Shown: positions 1-5,662, numbered from the stretch's first letter. The stretch is DNA of 6,158 nucleotides from Methanosarcinales archaeon (GCA_030666885.1 DAOUWY010000124.1:1-6158); one strand, 5' to 3'. Translations and numbers: made by a program. Notes: generated from the letters alone by a model not told the origin.

Positions 1-543
1 ATTGCCGTTTTTTCAACCAACAGGTTCTCTTATAAAGGACTATCCGAAAGGCTTGGTGTGAACCGGGAAACATTGAAACTCTACTTATACTATCTGCAGA
101 GTTCAATGATGATATTTATTGCAGATGTTTATACCCCTTCCAAAAAAGCAACTGAGAAACGGGCAAAAAAACTATATTTCTGGGAAGAAGGTTTGCGAAG
201 AGCCCTCACCCTGGATAAGGATGATGGAAAATCGGCTGAAAATATTGTGGCATGGCACCTGATCAAAAGGGGAATGGATTCAAAACCGTTCTTTAAGCCT
301 GCGTACTGGAAGAACAAATTCGAGATCGATTTTGTATATGACGACTCGCAGATGGTGATACCTGTGGAAGTAAAGTACAGGGAGCAGCCCACAGGCAGTG
401 ATGTGAAGGGATTGATCGAGTTTATGGATCTATATGGCTTAAGTAACGGGATTGTAGTGACCAAAGATATATTCAGGAAAGATGAGACTGGAGTATACAG
501 GATATTGTATATTCCAATTTGGCTTTTCTTGATAATTGTATAA
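1..543 (+). CDS. DUF4143-type ATP-binding protein, C-terminal part (5' end outside window)
   Basis: The reading frame is open from the first base and ends in TAA, giving 180 visible residues of a longer protein. Proteins of this family are AAA+-like ATPases of about 400 residues with an N-terminal P-loop domain, a central helix-turn-helix-like stretch and a C-terminal DUF4143 domain resembling PD-(D/E)XK nucleases. The visible part fits the last two pieces: the SYKGLSERLGVNRETLKLYLYYL-like segment (residues about 10-32, interrupted here only by my numbering) and then a nuclease-like fold with E80, D110 and the E123-x-K125 pair. The ending ILYIPIWLFL is typical of these proteins, so the C-terminus is intact. 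The Walker motifs must lie upstream and cannot be checked. Cellular role is unknown for most members; they are common in accessory regions of archaea and bacteria. A GTG at 58 could be read as a start, but homology-like sequence continues upstream of it, so I treat the gene as cut by the window edge. Confidence 0.85.
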   Translation: MAVFSTNRFSYKGLSERLGVNRETLKLYLYYLQSSMMIFIADVYTPSKKATEKRAKKLYFWEEGLRRALTLDKDDGKSAENIVAWHLIKRGMDSKPFFKPAYWKNKFEIDFVYDDSQMVIPVEVKYREQPTGSDVKGLIEFMDLYGLSNGIVVTKDIFRKDETGVYRILYIPIWLFLIIV

Positions 544-589
544 GAAGGACATCACAAGACCTTCAACTTATCATCGATTTTCTGGAGAC

Positions 590-602
590 TTTTTAATTTT
601 TT
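590..602 (+). terminator. T-rich transcription end of the DUF4143 gene
   Basis: About 45 nt after the stop codon there are two runs of T (five and six) separated by AA. Archaeal RNA polymerase terminates on oligo-T without needing a hairpin, and no stem is visible here. The short word TTTTCTGGA occurs on both sides of the run (near 576 and 599). Confidence 0.4.
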
Positions 603-802
603 CTGGAAATACCAAGACCAATTATATAGTTTGCGAAACACTTAAGTAGTAATATTTAGTAATCAGAAAATAATAAAAAGACTCCAATATTAATGTGAAT
701 TGAAGAAAATCAAGCAAATCAAATTAAAGATAAAATCAATGATGAATTTGTGGAAGGTACAGATGGTAATAAGGAATTTGAATGAATAAATGGAAATCAC
801 AA

Positions 803-810
803 TTTATATT
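803..810 (+). promoter_or_regulatory. TATA-like box upstream of the Fic fragment
   Basis: TTTATATT preceded by purine-rich sequence, 64 nt before the ATG at 867. Spacing allows a start of transcription near 830-835. AT-rich surroundings make chance matches common. Confidence 0.3.
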
Positions 811-866
811 TTTTAAACATATCATAAATTTTTAAAATTGATCAATGAGGCAATTGGAGCATAGAC

Positions 867-1100
867 ATGAAATCCCCCTGGCATCCCACCTACACCCTCA
901 CCCCCACCACAGCCAGCGCCCTCATGGAGATCGAGTCAGCCCGGACCGCGCTCGAGCATACCCCGCTGCCGCTTGCTATCCAGGAGGAACTGCGCCACCG
1001 TGCCCGCATTCGTTCCACCCACTACTCCACACGCATCGAAGGCAACCGTCAAGTAAGAGACACAGCGCCTGGGCCGTGGGGGAAATTGTATGGAGCCTGA
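867..1100 (+). pseudogene. Fic-family protein, N-terminal fragment
   Basis: Residues 1-61 look like the N-terminus of Fic/FIDO proteins that also carry a C-terminal winged helix: the HPTYTLTPTTASALMEIE start, a helical stretch, and STRIEGNR at 54-61. S54-x-x-x-E58-G59 matches the [S/T]xxxE[G/N] inhibitory-helix motif known in class II Fic proteins, where it blocks the ATP site of the neighbouring FIDO domain. After residue 61 the similarity stops; about 16 unrelated residues lead to a TGA. The FIDO domain itself (with its HPFx[D/E]GNGR loop) is absent. The start ATG has GGAG 7 nt upstream (856-859). An intact member has roughly 350-400 residues, so only the first sixth is left. The segment is clearly GC-richer than the preceding 300 bp and than bud32, which fits horizontal acquisition followed by decay. 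It is either a dead fragment or a short peptide that keeps only the self-inhibitory helix. Confidence 0.75.
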
Positions 1101-1347
1101 TGCCCTGCGGCGGCTTGACCCATGGGTGCGGGCAGTGCTGTCCCTTTTTGCAAGGACAGAGCGAATAACTTCTGCTGGTGTGGCAAGGATATTGGGGCTA
1201 TCCCGGCGAATAGCACGCAACCTGCTAAAGGGTTGGGTAGAAGATAGGGGGCTGGAGGTGGCGGGCACTTCGCAGCGGGGCAGGGCTTATGCTTTGTCAA
1301 CGGATTATCGGCAATTTATCGGTAATTTAACGGCAATGACTGACTAA
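1090..1347 (+). pseudogene. Fic-family protein, C-terminal winged-helix fragment
   Basis: The 85-residue frame matches the tail of the same kind of Fic protein: RLDPWVRAVLSLF, then a helix-turn-helix ITSAGVARILGLSRRIARNLL (about 26-46), a wing (GLEVAGTSQRGRAYAL, 54-69), and the characteristic end YRQFIGNL. It begins in a different frame from the N-terminal fragment, and its ATG overlaps that fragment's end by 11 nt (1090-1100). A G-run at 1078-1082 lies 7 nt before this ATG, so it could be translated as a free winged-helix DNA-binding protein, perhaps coupled to the fragment before it. The most economical reading is one ancestral gene that lost about 200 or more internal codons. Whether the remaining HTH piece still binds DNA cannot be seen. 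Confidence 0.75.
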
Positions 1348-1375
1348 ACATCAATATACCGGGATGAAGGATTTA

Positions 1376-1386
1376 TCATATATTTT
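1376..1386 (+). promoter_or_regulatory. TATA-like box for bud32-HAM1
   Basis: TCATATATTTT lies 67-77 nt before the bud32 start, in the AT-rich gap after the Fic scar. A transcript starting about 25 nt downstream would have a leader of about 45 nt. No SD is visible just before the bud32 ATG (the preceding bases are C/T-rich), so initiation is likely SD-independent. Confidence 0.35.
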
Positions 1387-1452
1387 TCATGAAAATTCCC
1401 AAAAATCTACAAATCACCACATTTATCACCAATCTTAACCATTCCCTCCCCC

Positions 1453-2025
1453 ATGTTCTTAGCCATGGGCGCAGAAGCCACAATCGAACTAAGAGACGGC
1501 ATGATAATCAAAAAACGCCTGCCAAAAGGATATCGCCTAAAAGCCCTGGACAGCACAATCAGGCAGGAGCGCACCAGGGCAGAAGCACGCATCATCTCAG
1601 AATCAAGACGCAGGGGCGTGCCCACACCCATCATCTACGACATAGAGGACTTCGAGATAACAATGGAATACATCGATGGGCAGAAGGTCAGGGACATCCT
1701 TACCCCGGACCTTAGCCGCCGCATAGGAACCGTAGTGGGCAAACTCCACAGTGCAGGCATCATCCACGGTGACCTCACCACCTCGAACATGATACTGCAC
1801 GACAACAGGGTGTACCTCATCGATTTCGGGCTGGCATTCTACGACAACTCGGTAGAGGCCAGGGGCGTGGACGTCCATGTGCTGTTCCAGACATATGTCA
1901 GCACCCACAATGACCATGAGACAATGAAAGAAGCCTTTGCAGAAGGTTACAGCCAGACCTTTACTGGTGCAGGACCTGTGCTTGAGCGGGTAACAGAGAT
2001 AAAGGGGCGTGCACGGTATGCATAA
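1453..2025 (+). CDS. bud32: KEOPS complex kinase/ATPase Bud32 (stand-alone)
   Basis: The 190-residue protein has the full length and layout of a stand-alone Bud32/PRPK, the small atypical kinase of the KEOPS complex that, with Kae1, Cgi121 and Pcc1, makes N6-threonylcarbamoyladenosine (t6A) at position 37 of ANN-decoding tRNAs. Visible marks: MGAEATIEL at the N-terminus (5-13), the ATP-binding lysine region IIKKRLPKGYR (18-28), RTRAEARII (40-48), GVPTP (55-59), the catalytic HGDLTTSN (105-112, with H105, D107, N112), DFG at 124-126, and the C-terminal EIKGRARY tail needed for KEOPS activity in this family. Start 1453 was chosen because the family begins directly with the (A)xGAEA strand; no Kae1 sequence precedes it, as an in-frame TGA lies at 1390. 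In several euryarchaea, including Methanosarcina and Methanocaldococcus, Bud32 is fused behind Kae1, so the single-domain form next to an accessory scar is notable. It overlaps the HAM1 gene by 8 nt. Confidence 0.93.
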   Translation: MFLAMGAEATIELRDGMIIKKRLPKGYRLKALDSTIRQERTRAEARIISESRRRGVPTPIIYDIEDFEITMEYIDGQKVRDILTPDLSRRIGTVVGKLHSAGIIHGDLTTSNMILHDNRVYLIDFGLAFYDNSVEARGVDVHVLFQTYVSTHNDHETMKEAFAEGYSQTFTGAGPVLERVTEIKGRARYA

Positions 2026-2560
2026 AATACATTTTGCCACAAGCAATGCCCACAAGCTAAAAGAAGCAAGGAACATCCTGGATACAGTCGGGTATGAAGT
2101 AGAGCATATCGACTGCGACTATCCCGAACTGCAGGCTGACGACCTTGAGACAATCTCGGCCTATGGCGCACAGTGGTGTGCCCGAAAACTGGACAAGCCC
2201 GTAATGGTAGATGATAGCGGCATATTCATCGAAGCCCTGAACGGCTTTCCAGGTCCGTATTCCAGGTACGTTGAAGACCACCTGGGCAACCGGAACGTCC
2301 TGAAACTTATGGAAGGAGTGGCCAACCGCAAAGCTGTGTTCATGACAGTGGTAGGATACTGTGAACCCGGCTGCGAGCCCCATACTTTCACAGGCGAAGT
2401 AGAGGGAAACATAGCCATTGAGGAGCGGGGGATGAATGGGTTTGGCTACGACCCCATATTCCTGTACAATGACCGCACCTTCGGTGAACTACAAGACCAT
2501 GAAAAGAACCGGATATCCCACAGGGGCAATGCCATGCGAAAGTTTGCCGGGTGGCTATAG
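2018..2560 (+). CDS. rdgB: XTP/dITP pyrophosphatase (HAM1/RdgB family)
   Basis: The 180-residue protein hydrolyses non-canonical purine triphosphates (XTP, ITP, dITP) to monophosphates and pyrophosphate, keeping deaminated bases out of nucleic acids; it works as a cytoplasmic homodimer with Mg2+. Family signatures are all present: FATSNAHKLKEA (6-17), YPELQADD (35-42) with E37, the VDDSGIFIEALNGFPGPYSRY block (64-84) with D65 and D66, the GFGYDPIF segment that grips the base, and a C-terminal SHRGNAMRKF. Length fits the archaeal form (about 180-190). I start at the ATG 2018, whose product begins directly with the family's KIHFATSN strand and has GGGG about 10 nt upstream (2004-2007); an in-frame GTG at 2009 would add three residues of no obvious value. 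The start lies inside the end of bud32 (8-nt overlap), so the two are co-transcribed and probably translationally coupled. The stop faces the Sec61-beta stop 18 nt away. Confidence 0.95.
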   Translation: MHKIHFATSNAHKLKEARNILDTVGYEVEHIDCDYPELQADDLETISAYGAQWCARKLDKPVMVDDSGIFIEALNGFPGPYSRYVEDHLGNRNVLKLMEGVANRKAVFMTVVGYCEPGCEPHTFTGEVEGNIAIEERGMNGFGYDPIFLYNDRTFGELQDHEKNRISHRGNAMRKFAGWL

Positions 2561-2578
2561 GAAAAACAGGATACGGTT

Positions 2579-2752
2579 TCAGGGCCACAACCCGAACCGG
2601 TAATTTAACACGAGTAACAGAATACCGATTGCCACCCCACCGATCATGATGATTTTCGGGTCCATGTGGTAGGTGGTCTCATCGGCCTCATAATAACGCA
2701 TAAGGCCAGCCGATGACATCAGGCCGCTCTGTGACTCTTTCTTTTTACCCAC
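2579..2752 (-). CDS. secG: Preprotein translocase subunit Sec61-beta (SecG, archaeal type)
   Basis: A 57-residue frame on the minus strand begins at GTG 2752 and ends with TGA at 2581-2579. It encodes a lysine-rich start (MGKKKE), a conserved SGLMSSAGLMRYYEADET stretch, HMDPKIIM, and one membrane-spanning helix (about 34-50), finishing RFGLWP. This arrangement is diagnostic of archaeal Sec61-beta: a cytosolic N-terminal tail with the AGLMRYY motif and a single tail-anchored helix beside the SecY channel. An in-frame TGA two codons before the GTG excludes a longer protein, and GGAGG lies 10 nt upstream, so the GTG start is well supported. It is small enough to be missed by length-filtered gene calling. 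It follows the CBS gene after 72 nt and converges on HAM1, so read-through from either side would make antisense RNA. Confidence 0.93.
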   Translation of the reverse strand: MGKKKESQSGLMSSAGLMRYYEADETTYHMDPKIIMIGGVAIGILLLVLNYRFGLWP

Positions 2753-2762
2753 TGTTATTCAT

Positions 2763-2767
2763 CCTCC
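2763..2767 (-). promoter_or_regulatory. Shine-Dalgarno of secG
   Basis: GGAGG on the minus strand, 10 nt before the GTG at 2752. It decides for GTG: the ATG overlapping this site on the same strand (ATGAATAACA) is out of frame and meets a stop after five codons. Confidence 0.8.
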
Positions 2768-2810
2768 AATTCAATTATTTAACGTAATTCGTCCTTATTG
2801 CTTATCAAGG

Positions 2811-2832
2811 TATCTTAAACAATATTATATCA
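2811..2832 (-). promoter_or_regulatory. Possible TATA region for secG
   Basis: Read on the minus strand, this AT-rich stretch contains GATATAATATTG followed by TTTAAGAT, overlapping the end of the CBS gene. Either word could serve as a TATA box with transcription starting near 2785-2800, which would give secG its own promoter besides read-through from the CBS gene. Confidence 0.25.
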
Positions 2833-3676
2833 ATGCCTCAAGCAGGTCAAAGTCATGGACCATACCCTTAAGTTTATTATTAGCAGAGATTACCGGCATC
2901 TGGTCAATATTATTACGCTTCATCTTCCTGGCCGCGTCGCTGATAGAAGTGCTGGGGACTGCAAAAACCGGTTCACCCTTTAACTTCACTGCATCATTTA
3001 CCGAGCAGTCCGGCAGTTTGATCCTGGATACGCTGTAATACAAACTCATAGTATCACGCATTGATTCCCATGTCCAGGCATCATCATCCGAACCTGCAGA
3101 CATATCAGAATATTCAACAGAATCCACGATAATGCTCATGTTGATCAGGTCTTTATCACAGACCACACCCAATATCTCTCTTGACTTATTAACAACAGGT
3201 GCGGCTTTGACCTCAGCCATTTCCAGAATCATTCCCATTACGGAAACAGGAGTATTTTCCCATACTACGATAACTTTGCTATCAATAAAGTCCCCAATTG
3301 GGTCCGGAATGTTAAAACCGGCAATAGCACCGATAATATCAGCTATGGTAATCAGACCCACCAGGGTCTTACCCTCCACAACAGGAAGTCTCCTGACACC
3401 TGATTCGGTTATTATCCTTGAAGCTTGTACAATGGTTTTTTCGGCAGTAATTGTAATGGGGTCTCTTTTCATAAGGATTGCAAGCTGTTCCTCTTCCGGA
3501 TTCTTTAAAAGATCGGTCCTGGTCACAATGCCGACCAGATCCCCGTTCTTGACCACAGGCACACCGGACACATGCTTTTTTTTCAGGATATCCAGTACTT
3601 CGTCCCTTGATCCCGGTAGTGTTGCAAAGGCAACATCCCTTACCATGATGTCACCAACTGTTGTAAAATTGGGCAT
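2825..3676 (-). CDS. Four-CBS-domain protein
   Basis: The 283-residue protein consists almost entirely of CBS repeats, ligand-binding modules that pair into Bateman domains and usually bind adenosine-containing ligands (AMP, ATP, SAM, NAD). CBS1 spans about 7-59 (VGDIMVRD, HVSGVPVVKNGDLVGIVTRTDLL), CBS2 about 67-118 (RDPITITAE, GVRRLPVVEGKTLVGLITIADII), CBS3 about 126-180 (ending ILGVVCDKDLINM) and CBS4 about 218-283 (IDQMPVISANNKLKGMVHDFDLL). Between CBS3 and CBS4 is an acidic and aromatic linker (SDDDAWTWE, 196-204). There is no catalytic or DNA-binding domain, so it is probably a sensor or regulatory subunit; its partner is not evident. The ATG at 3676 has GGAG about 10 nt upstream (3687-3690). 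It follows uspA after 38 nt in the same direction and is likely in its operon. Such proteins are abundant in methanogens and are often loosely named as IMP-dehydrogenase-like, but the enzyme barrel is absent here. Confidence 0.9.
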   Translation of the reverse strand: MPNFTTVGDIMVRDVAFATLPGSRDEVLDILKKKHVSGVPVVKNGDLVGIVTRTDLLKNPEEEQLAILMKRDPITITAEKTIVQASRIITESGVRRLPVVEGKTLVGLITIADIIGAIAGFNIPDPIGDFIDSKVIVVWENTPVSVMGMILEMAEVKAAPVVNKSREILGVVCDKDLINMSIIVDSVEYSDMSAGSDDDAWTWESMRDTMSLYYSVSRIKLPDCSVNDAVKLKGEPVFAVPSTSISDAARKMKRNNIDQMPVISANNKLKGMVHDFDLLEALI

Positions 3677-3714
3677 TGATTTAGCTCTCCATTTTGACTG
3701 TTGATGATATTTTA

Positions 3715-4167
3715 CTATCTGGGCTTTTCCCCTCTGATGATCATTACAGGCACTTTTGAAGTCCTTGAAACTTTTTCTGCCACGCTGCCCAGCAGGAACC
3801 TGTCAAGCCCCCTCTTACCAAGAGTACCCATAACGATCAGGTCCGCCGGAATAGTTTCCGATAATTTCACAATCTCTTCTGCCGGATGTCCTTCCACAAC
3901 AAAGCATTCTACTTCCACATCTGATATTTTTGCCTCTGTATTTACTTTTTCAGTTGCTTCGCTGCCTTCTGTCTTCAACAGTTCATATATGTTCTCCCAT
4001 GCCGCGTCCATGGGTATGGTGGCAAATGCACCGGTATCAACTACATATATGGCAGATATCCTGGCCCCGGAAATCTTGGCAAGCTCAACGGCATATTCAA
4101 CAGCATTTTCAGAATATTTCGAACCGTCCGTTGCAAGAATTATGTTTTTAAACAATCTACTTTCCAT
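3715..4167 (-). CDS. Universal stress protein, UspA family (ATP-binding type)
   Basis: A single-domain USP of 150 residues with an alpha/beta Rossmann-like fold. The first strand and turn are visible in NIILATDGSKYSENA (8-22, D14 at the nucleotide), and the ATP-binding signature G-x2-G-x9-G-[S/T] is met by G114-TL-G117 followed by G127-S128 in GTLGKRGLDRFLLGSVAEKV (the segment reads in two overlapping parts). It is therefore expected to bind ATP rather than belong to the non-binding UspA subtype. I place the start at the ATG 4167, not the in-frame ATG 21 nt upstream, because GGAGG (4176-4180) stands 8 nt before 4167. This start lies within the 3' end of the amidohydrolase gene (11-nt overlap), so translation of the two is probably coupled. 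The CBS gene follows 38 nt downstream. USPs are usually induced under stress or starvation; the client of this one is not evident. Confidence 0.93.
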   Translation of the reverse strand: MESRLFKNIILATDGSKYSENAVEYAVELAKISGARISAIYVVDTGAFATIPMDAAWENIYELLKTEGSEATEKVNTEAKISDVEVECFVVEGHPAEEIVKLSETIPADLIVMGTLGKRGLDRFLLGSVAEKVSRTSKVPVMIIRGEKPR

Positions 4168-5299
4168 GGATAATTCCTCCATTTCCATTTATTATTGCTT
4201 TGATGTCGTCAGGTCTCCCTCTTCTGACAAGGCTGGCAACAGGGTCACTGCTGTTGGATAAGTTAGGGGACTCATCGTCCAGCACCATAATTGTGGCATG
4301 TTTACCATCCACGATTGAACCTATATCCTTATCAGTCCCAAGTATTTTTGCTCCATTAAGCGTGCACAACTTAAATACCTGTCTGTCATCCAGCCTGTAG
4401 ACCTTAGACAAAAATTCCATTTCAGAGAACATATTGACCGAATTAAGCATAACATTGTCAGTACCAACTCCTACTGTGATTCCCATCTCAAGCATCTTTT
4501 GTATGGGAGGACGCTGAAGAGAACCAACACCGGTCACGAAATTCGACCTGGGACATACAACAGCGGGGATGTGGGCATCAGCTAAGTCTTTAATGTGGGC
4601 ATCCCCTGCATAGGTCATATGCACGATAAAGTCGGGCTCCAGTCCGATAGCTCCGGGAATATCTGACGTATCCTTTTCACCTGCATGTATGGCAAATAAC
4701 TTACCTGCATCATGTGCAGTGTGCACCGCCTCCTCAAGGATGTGGTAAGGAACGTCATTAACACCACTAAAGCCAAGACCGCAGCCGGTTCCAAGGAGAT
4801 TGTCAAGTTCACCGATAATTAATTCATCTGGCAATCCAGGCCTGCCCATGACCATACCTGTGATGTTTTTGAAGGTGCCCAGGAGTTCTGATATTATGGA
4901 TGCACCTTTAATGCCACCCTCCCTAAAATCACAGAACATACATGTTCCGCTTAAGACCATATCCTCAAGGGTCCTACCCATGGCATCCTTTAGTACGTTT
5001 TTGGGTGTATTGTTGAGCACCCTGTGCTTAAGGCCGTGGGGGGGTTTTACAAGGCTGTCCAGGTCAGAGACAGGCGGGTCTTTGAGAACAGAATCTCCTA
5101 TATGGGTATGGGCATTCACAAAACACGGTGCAACCAGCCCGGACAGGTGGGCATCCACCCGGGCATCGGTTCCCACTTCCCTGACCACATTGTCCTTTAT
5201 GCAGAGATATCCTTCAATAGGCTCAAATTCATCACCGTAGACAATGGTCCCGGATATGATCAGCTCTTCAGGCACTGTAGTTATTATGTCTCTCTTCAT
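4157..5299 (-). CDS. Amidohydrolase-superfamily deaminase/hydrolase (ATZ/TRZ-like)
   Basis: The 380-residue protein is a metal-dependent amidohydrolase with the order of motifs of the ATZ/TRZ and nucleoside-type deaminase group. The small beta domain at the N-terminus leads into the metal-binding NAHTHIGD (62-69, H64 and H66). H205 and E208 follow in AIHAGEK (the HxxE signature, metal ligand and catalytic acid), then H227 in VHMTYAG, the CPRSNF loop (250-254 region), and the metal-ligand aspartate D281 in GVGTDNVML. The GSIVDGKHATIMVLD segment (327-341) is the returning beta-domain strand. Every catalytic position expected is present, so it should be active. The substrate cannot be read from sequence: relatives include S-adenosylhomocysteine, 5'-deoxyadenosine and guanine deaminases, but at 380 residues it is shorter than most of these (about 400-440). 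The ATG at 5299 has no SD; a repeat tract begins 14 nt upstream. It is the first gene of a minus-strand set with uspA and the CBS protein. Confidence 0.87.
   Translation of the reverse strand: MKRDIITTVPEELIISGTIVYGDEFEPIEGYLCIKDNVVREVGTDARVDAHLSGLVAPCFVNAHTHIGDSVLKDPPVSDLDSLVKPPHGLKHRVLNNTPKNVLKDAMGRTLEDMVLSGTCMFCDFREGGIKGASIISELLGTFKNITGMVMGRPGLPDELIIGELDNLLGTGCGLGFSGVNDVPYHILEEAVHTAHDAGKLFAIHAGEKDTSDIPGAIGLEPDFIVHMTYAGDAHIKDLADAHIPAVVCPRSNFVTGVGSLQRPPIQKMLEMGITVGVGTDNVMLNSVNMFSEMEFLSKVYRLDDRQVFKLCTLNGAKILGTDKDIGSIVDGKHATIMVLDDESPNLSNSSDPVASLVRRGRPDDIKAIINGNGGIIHGK
4176..4180 (-). promoter_or_regulatory. Shine-Dalgarno of uspA inside the amidohydrolase gene
   Basis: GGAGG on the minus strand, 8 nt before the ATG at 4167, embedded in codons for the Gly-Gly-Ile near the amidohydrolase C-terminus. 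It selects the shorter of two possible uspA starts. Confidence 0.8.
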
Positions 5300-5312
5300 T
5301 GATATTTATTGT

Positions 5313-5403
5313 GTAATTTGTAAGTTGTAATTCGTAATGTGATATAGAATATGGAAAATGTGATTTGTGAAATGTGAGATTTGAGATTTGAGATTTGATA
5401 TGC
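5313..5403. repeat. Imperfect 7-bp tandem repeat tract (13 units)
   Basis: The 91 bp divide without gaps into thirteen heptamers: GTAATTT, GTAAGTT, GTAATTC, GTAATGT, GATATAG, AATATGG, AAAATGT, GATTTGT, GAAATGT, three exact GAGATTT units (5376-5396), then GATATGC. Most units begin with G and end with T. On the minus strand the units read like AAATCTC and AAATTAC and lie 14-104 nt before the amidohydrolase start, where its promoter and leader should be. Heptamer tandem repeats are known from other prokaryotes (for example the STRR sequences of filamentous cyanobacteria), which arise by slippage; whether this is related is not known. Confidence 0.75.
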
Positions 5404-5461
5404 AGTGAACAAATAGGATTGTGTATGAATAGAATTGATTTTGTTTATACCAGTGGAGGTA

Positions 5462-5502
5462 AAATATTTTCACATACCCGCTTGATAGCGTAAATATTTT
5501 CA
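5462..5502. repeat. Pair of direct repeats with palindromic cores, 30 bp apart
   Basis: AAATATTTTCA occurs at 5462-5472 and again at 5492-5502. Each copy contains the palindrome AAATATTT. The start-to-start distance of 30 bp is close to three helical turns, placing both copies on the same face of DNA. Between them is a small inverted repeat CGCT-TGAT-AGCG (5479-5490). The arrangement would suit a pair of sites for a dimeric regulator of the flanking genes, but no protein can be assigned. Confidence 0.35.
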
Positions 5503-5662
5503 TGACAGTATTATCACATATATGTATTTACAATTGCTATTGACAAGTTCTGACACAAGGGATTAAGTATATCTGTATTGAATCCATATAACCTGTTTTA
5601 AGGCGTGAAATGCTGTGCTAATCATTATATAGTATACCCCGTCGTTTCAATTGGAAAGATAA

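Larger units (their letters stand above)
544..866. other. AT-rich gap between accessory genes
   Basis: No convincing gene. The stretch is very AT-rich compared with both sides. Besides the T-run at 590-602 it contains a short open frame (699-785, 28 codons, hydrophilic, reading IEENQANQIKDK and so on) that has no ATG start and no SD; it may be a remnant of a coding region. A TATA-like box lies at 803-810. The composition contrast with the GC-rich Fic scar right after it suggests separate origins for the two pieces. Confidence 0.5.

Noticed and set aside
58..543. GTG at 58 as the true start of the DUF4143 protein
   Set aside because: The family-like sequence (SYKGLSERLG) continues upstream in frame to base 1.
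845..1168. 107-codon plus-strand frame over the Fic scar
   Set aside because: The frame is low-complexity (His/Pro/Ser-rich) and opposes the two frames that give clear Fic-family similarity.
2793..2810. CCTT/AAGG inverted repeat after the CBS gene as a terminator
   Set aside because: Only four pairs with a ten-base loop and no T-run on the minus strand.
4168..4188. Upstream in-frame ATG for uspA, adding seven residues
   Set aside because: The GGAGG lies between the two ATGs and is correctly spaced only for the one at 4167; the extra residues are not part of the USP fold.
3132..4261. Long plus-strand open frames across the CBS and uspA genes
   Set aside because: They are antisense shadows; the minus-strand products have full family motifs.
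5306..5503. Minus-strand open frame of 65 codons upstream of the amidohydrolase
   Set aside because: Its C-terminal half is simply the translation of the heptamer tract, there is no SD, and the composition is that of random AT-rich DNA.
5300..5520. CRISPR-like array
   Set aside because: The repeats are 7-bp back-to-back units with no unique spacers, and no cas genes are present.
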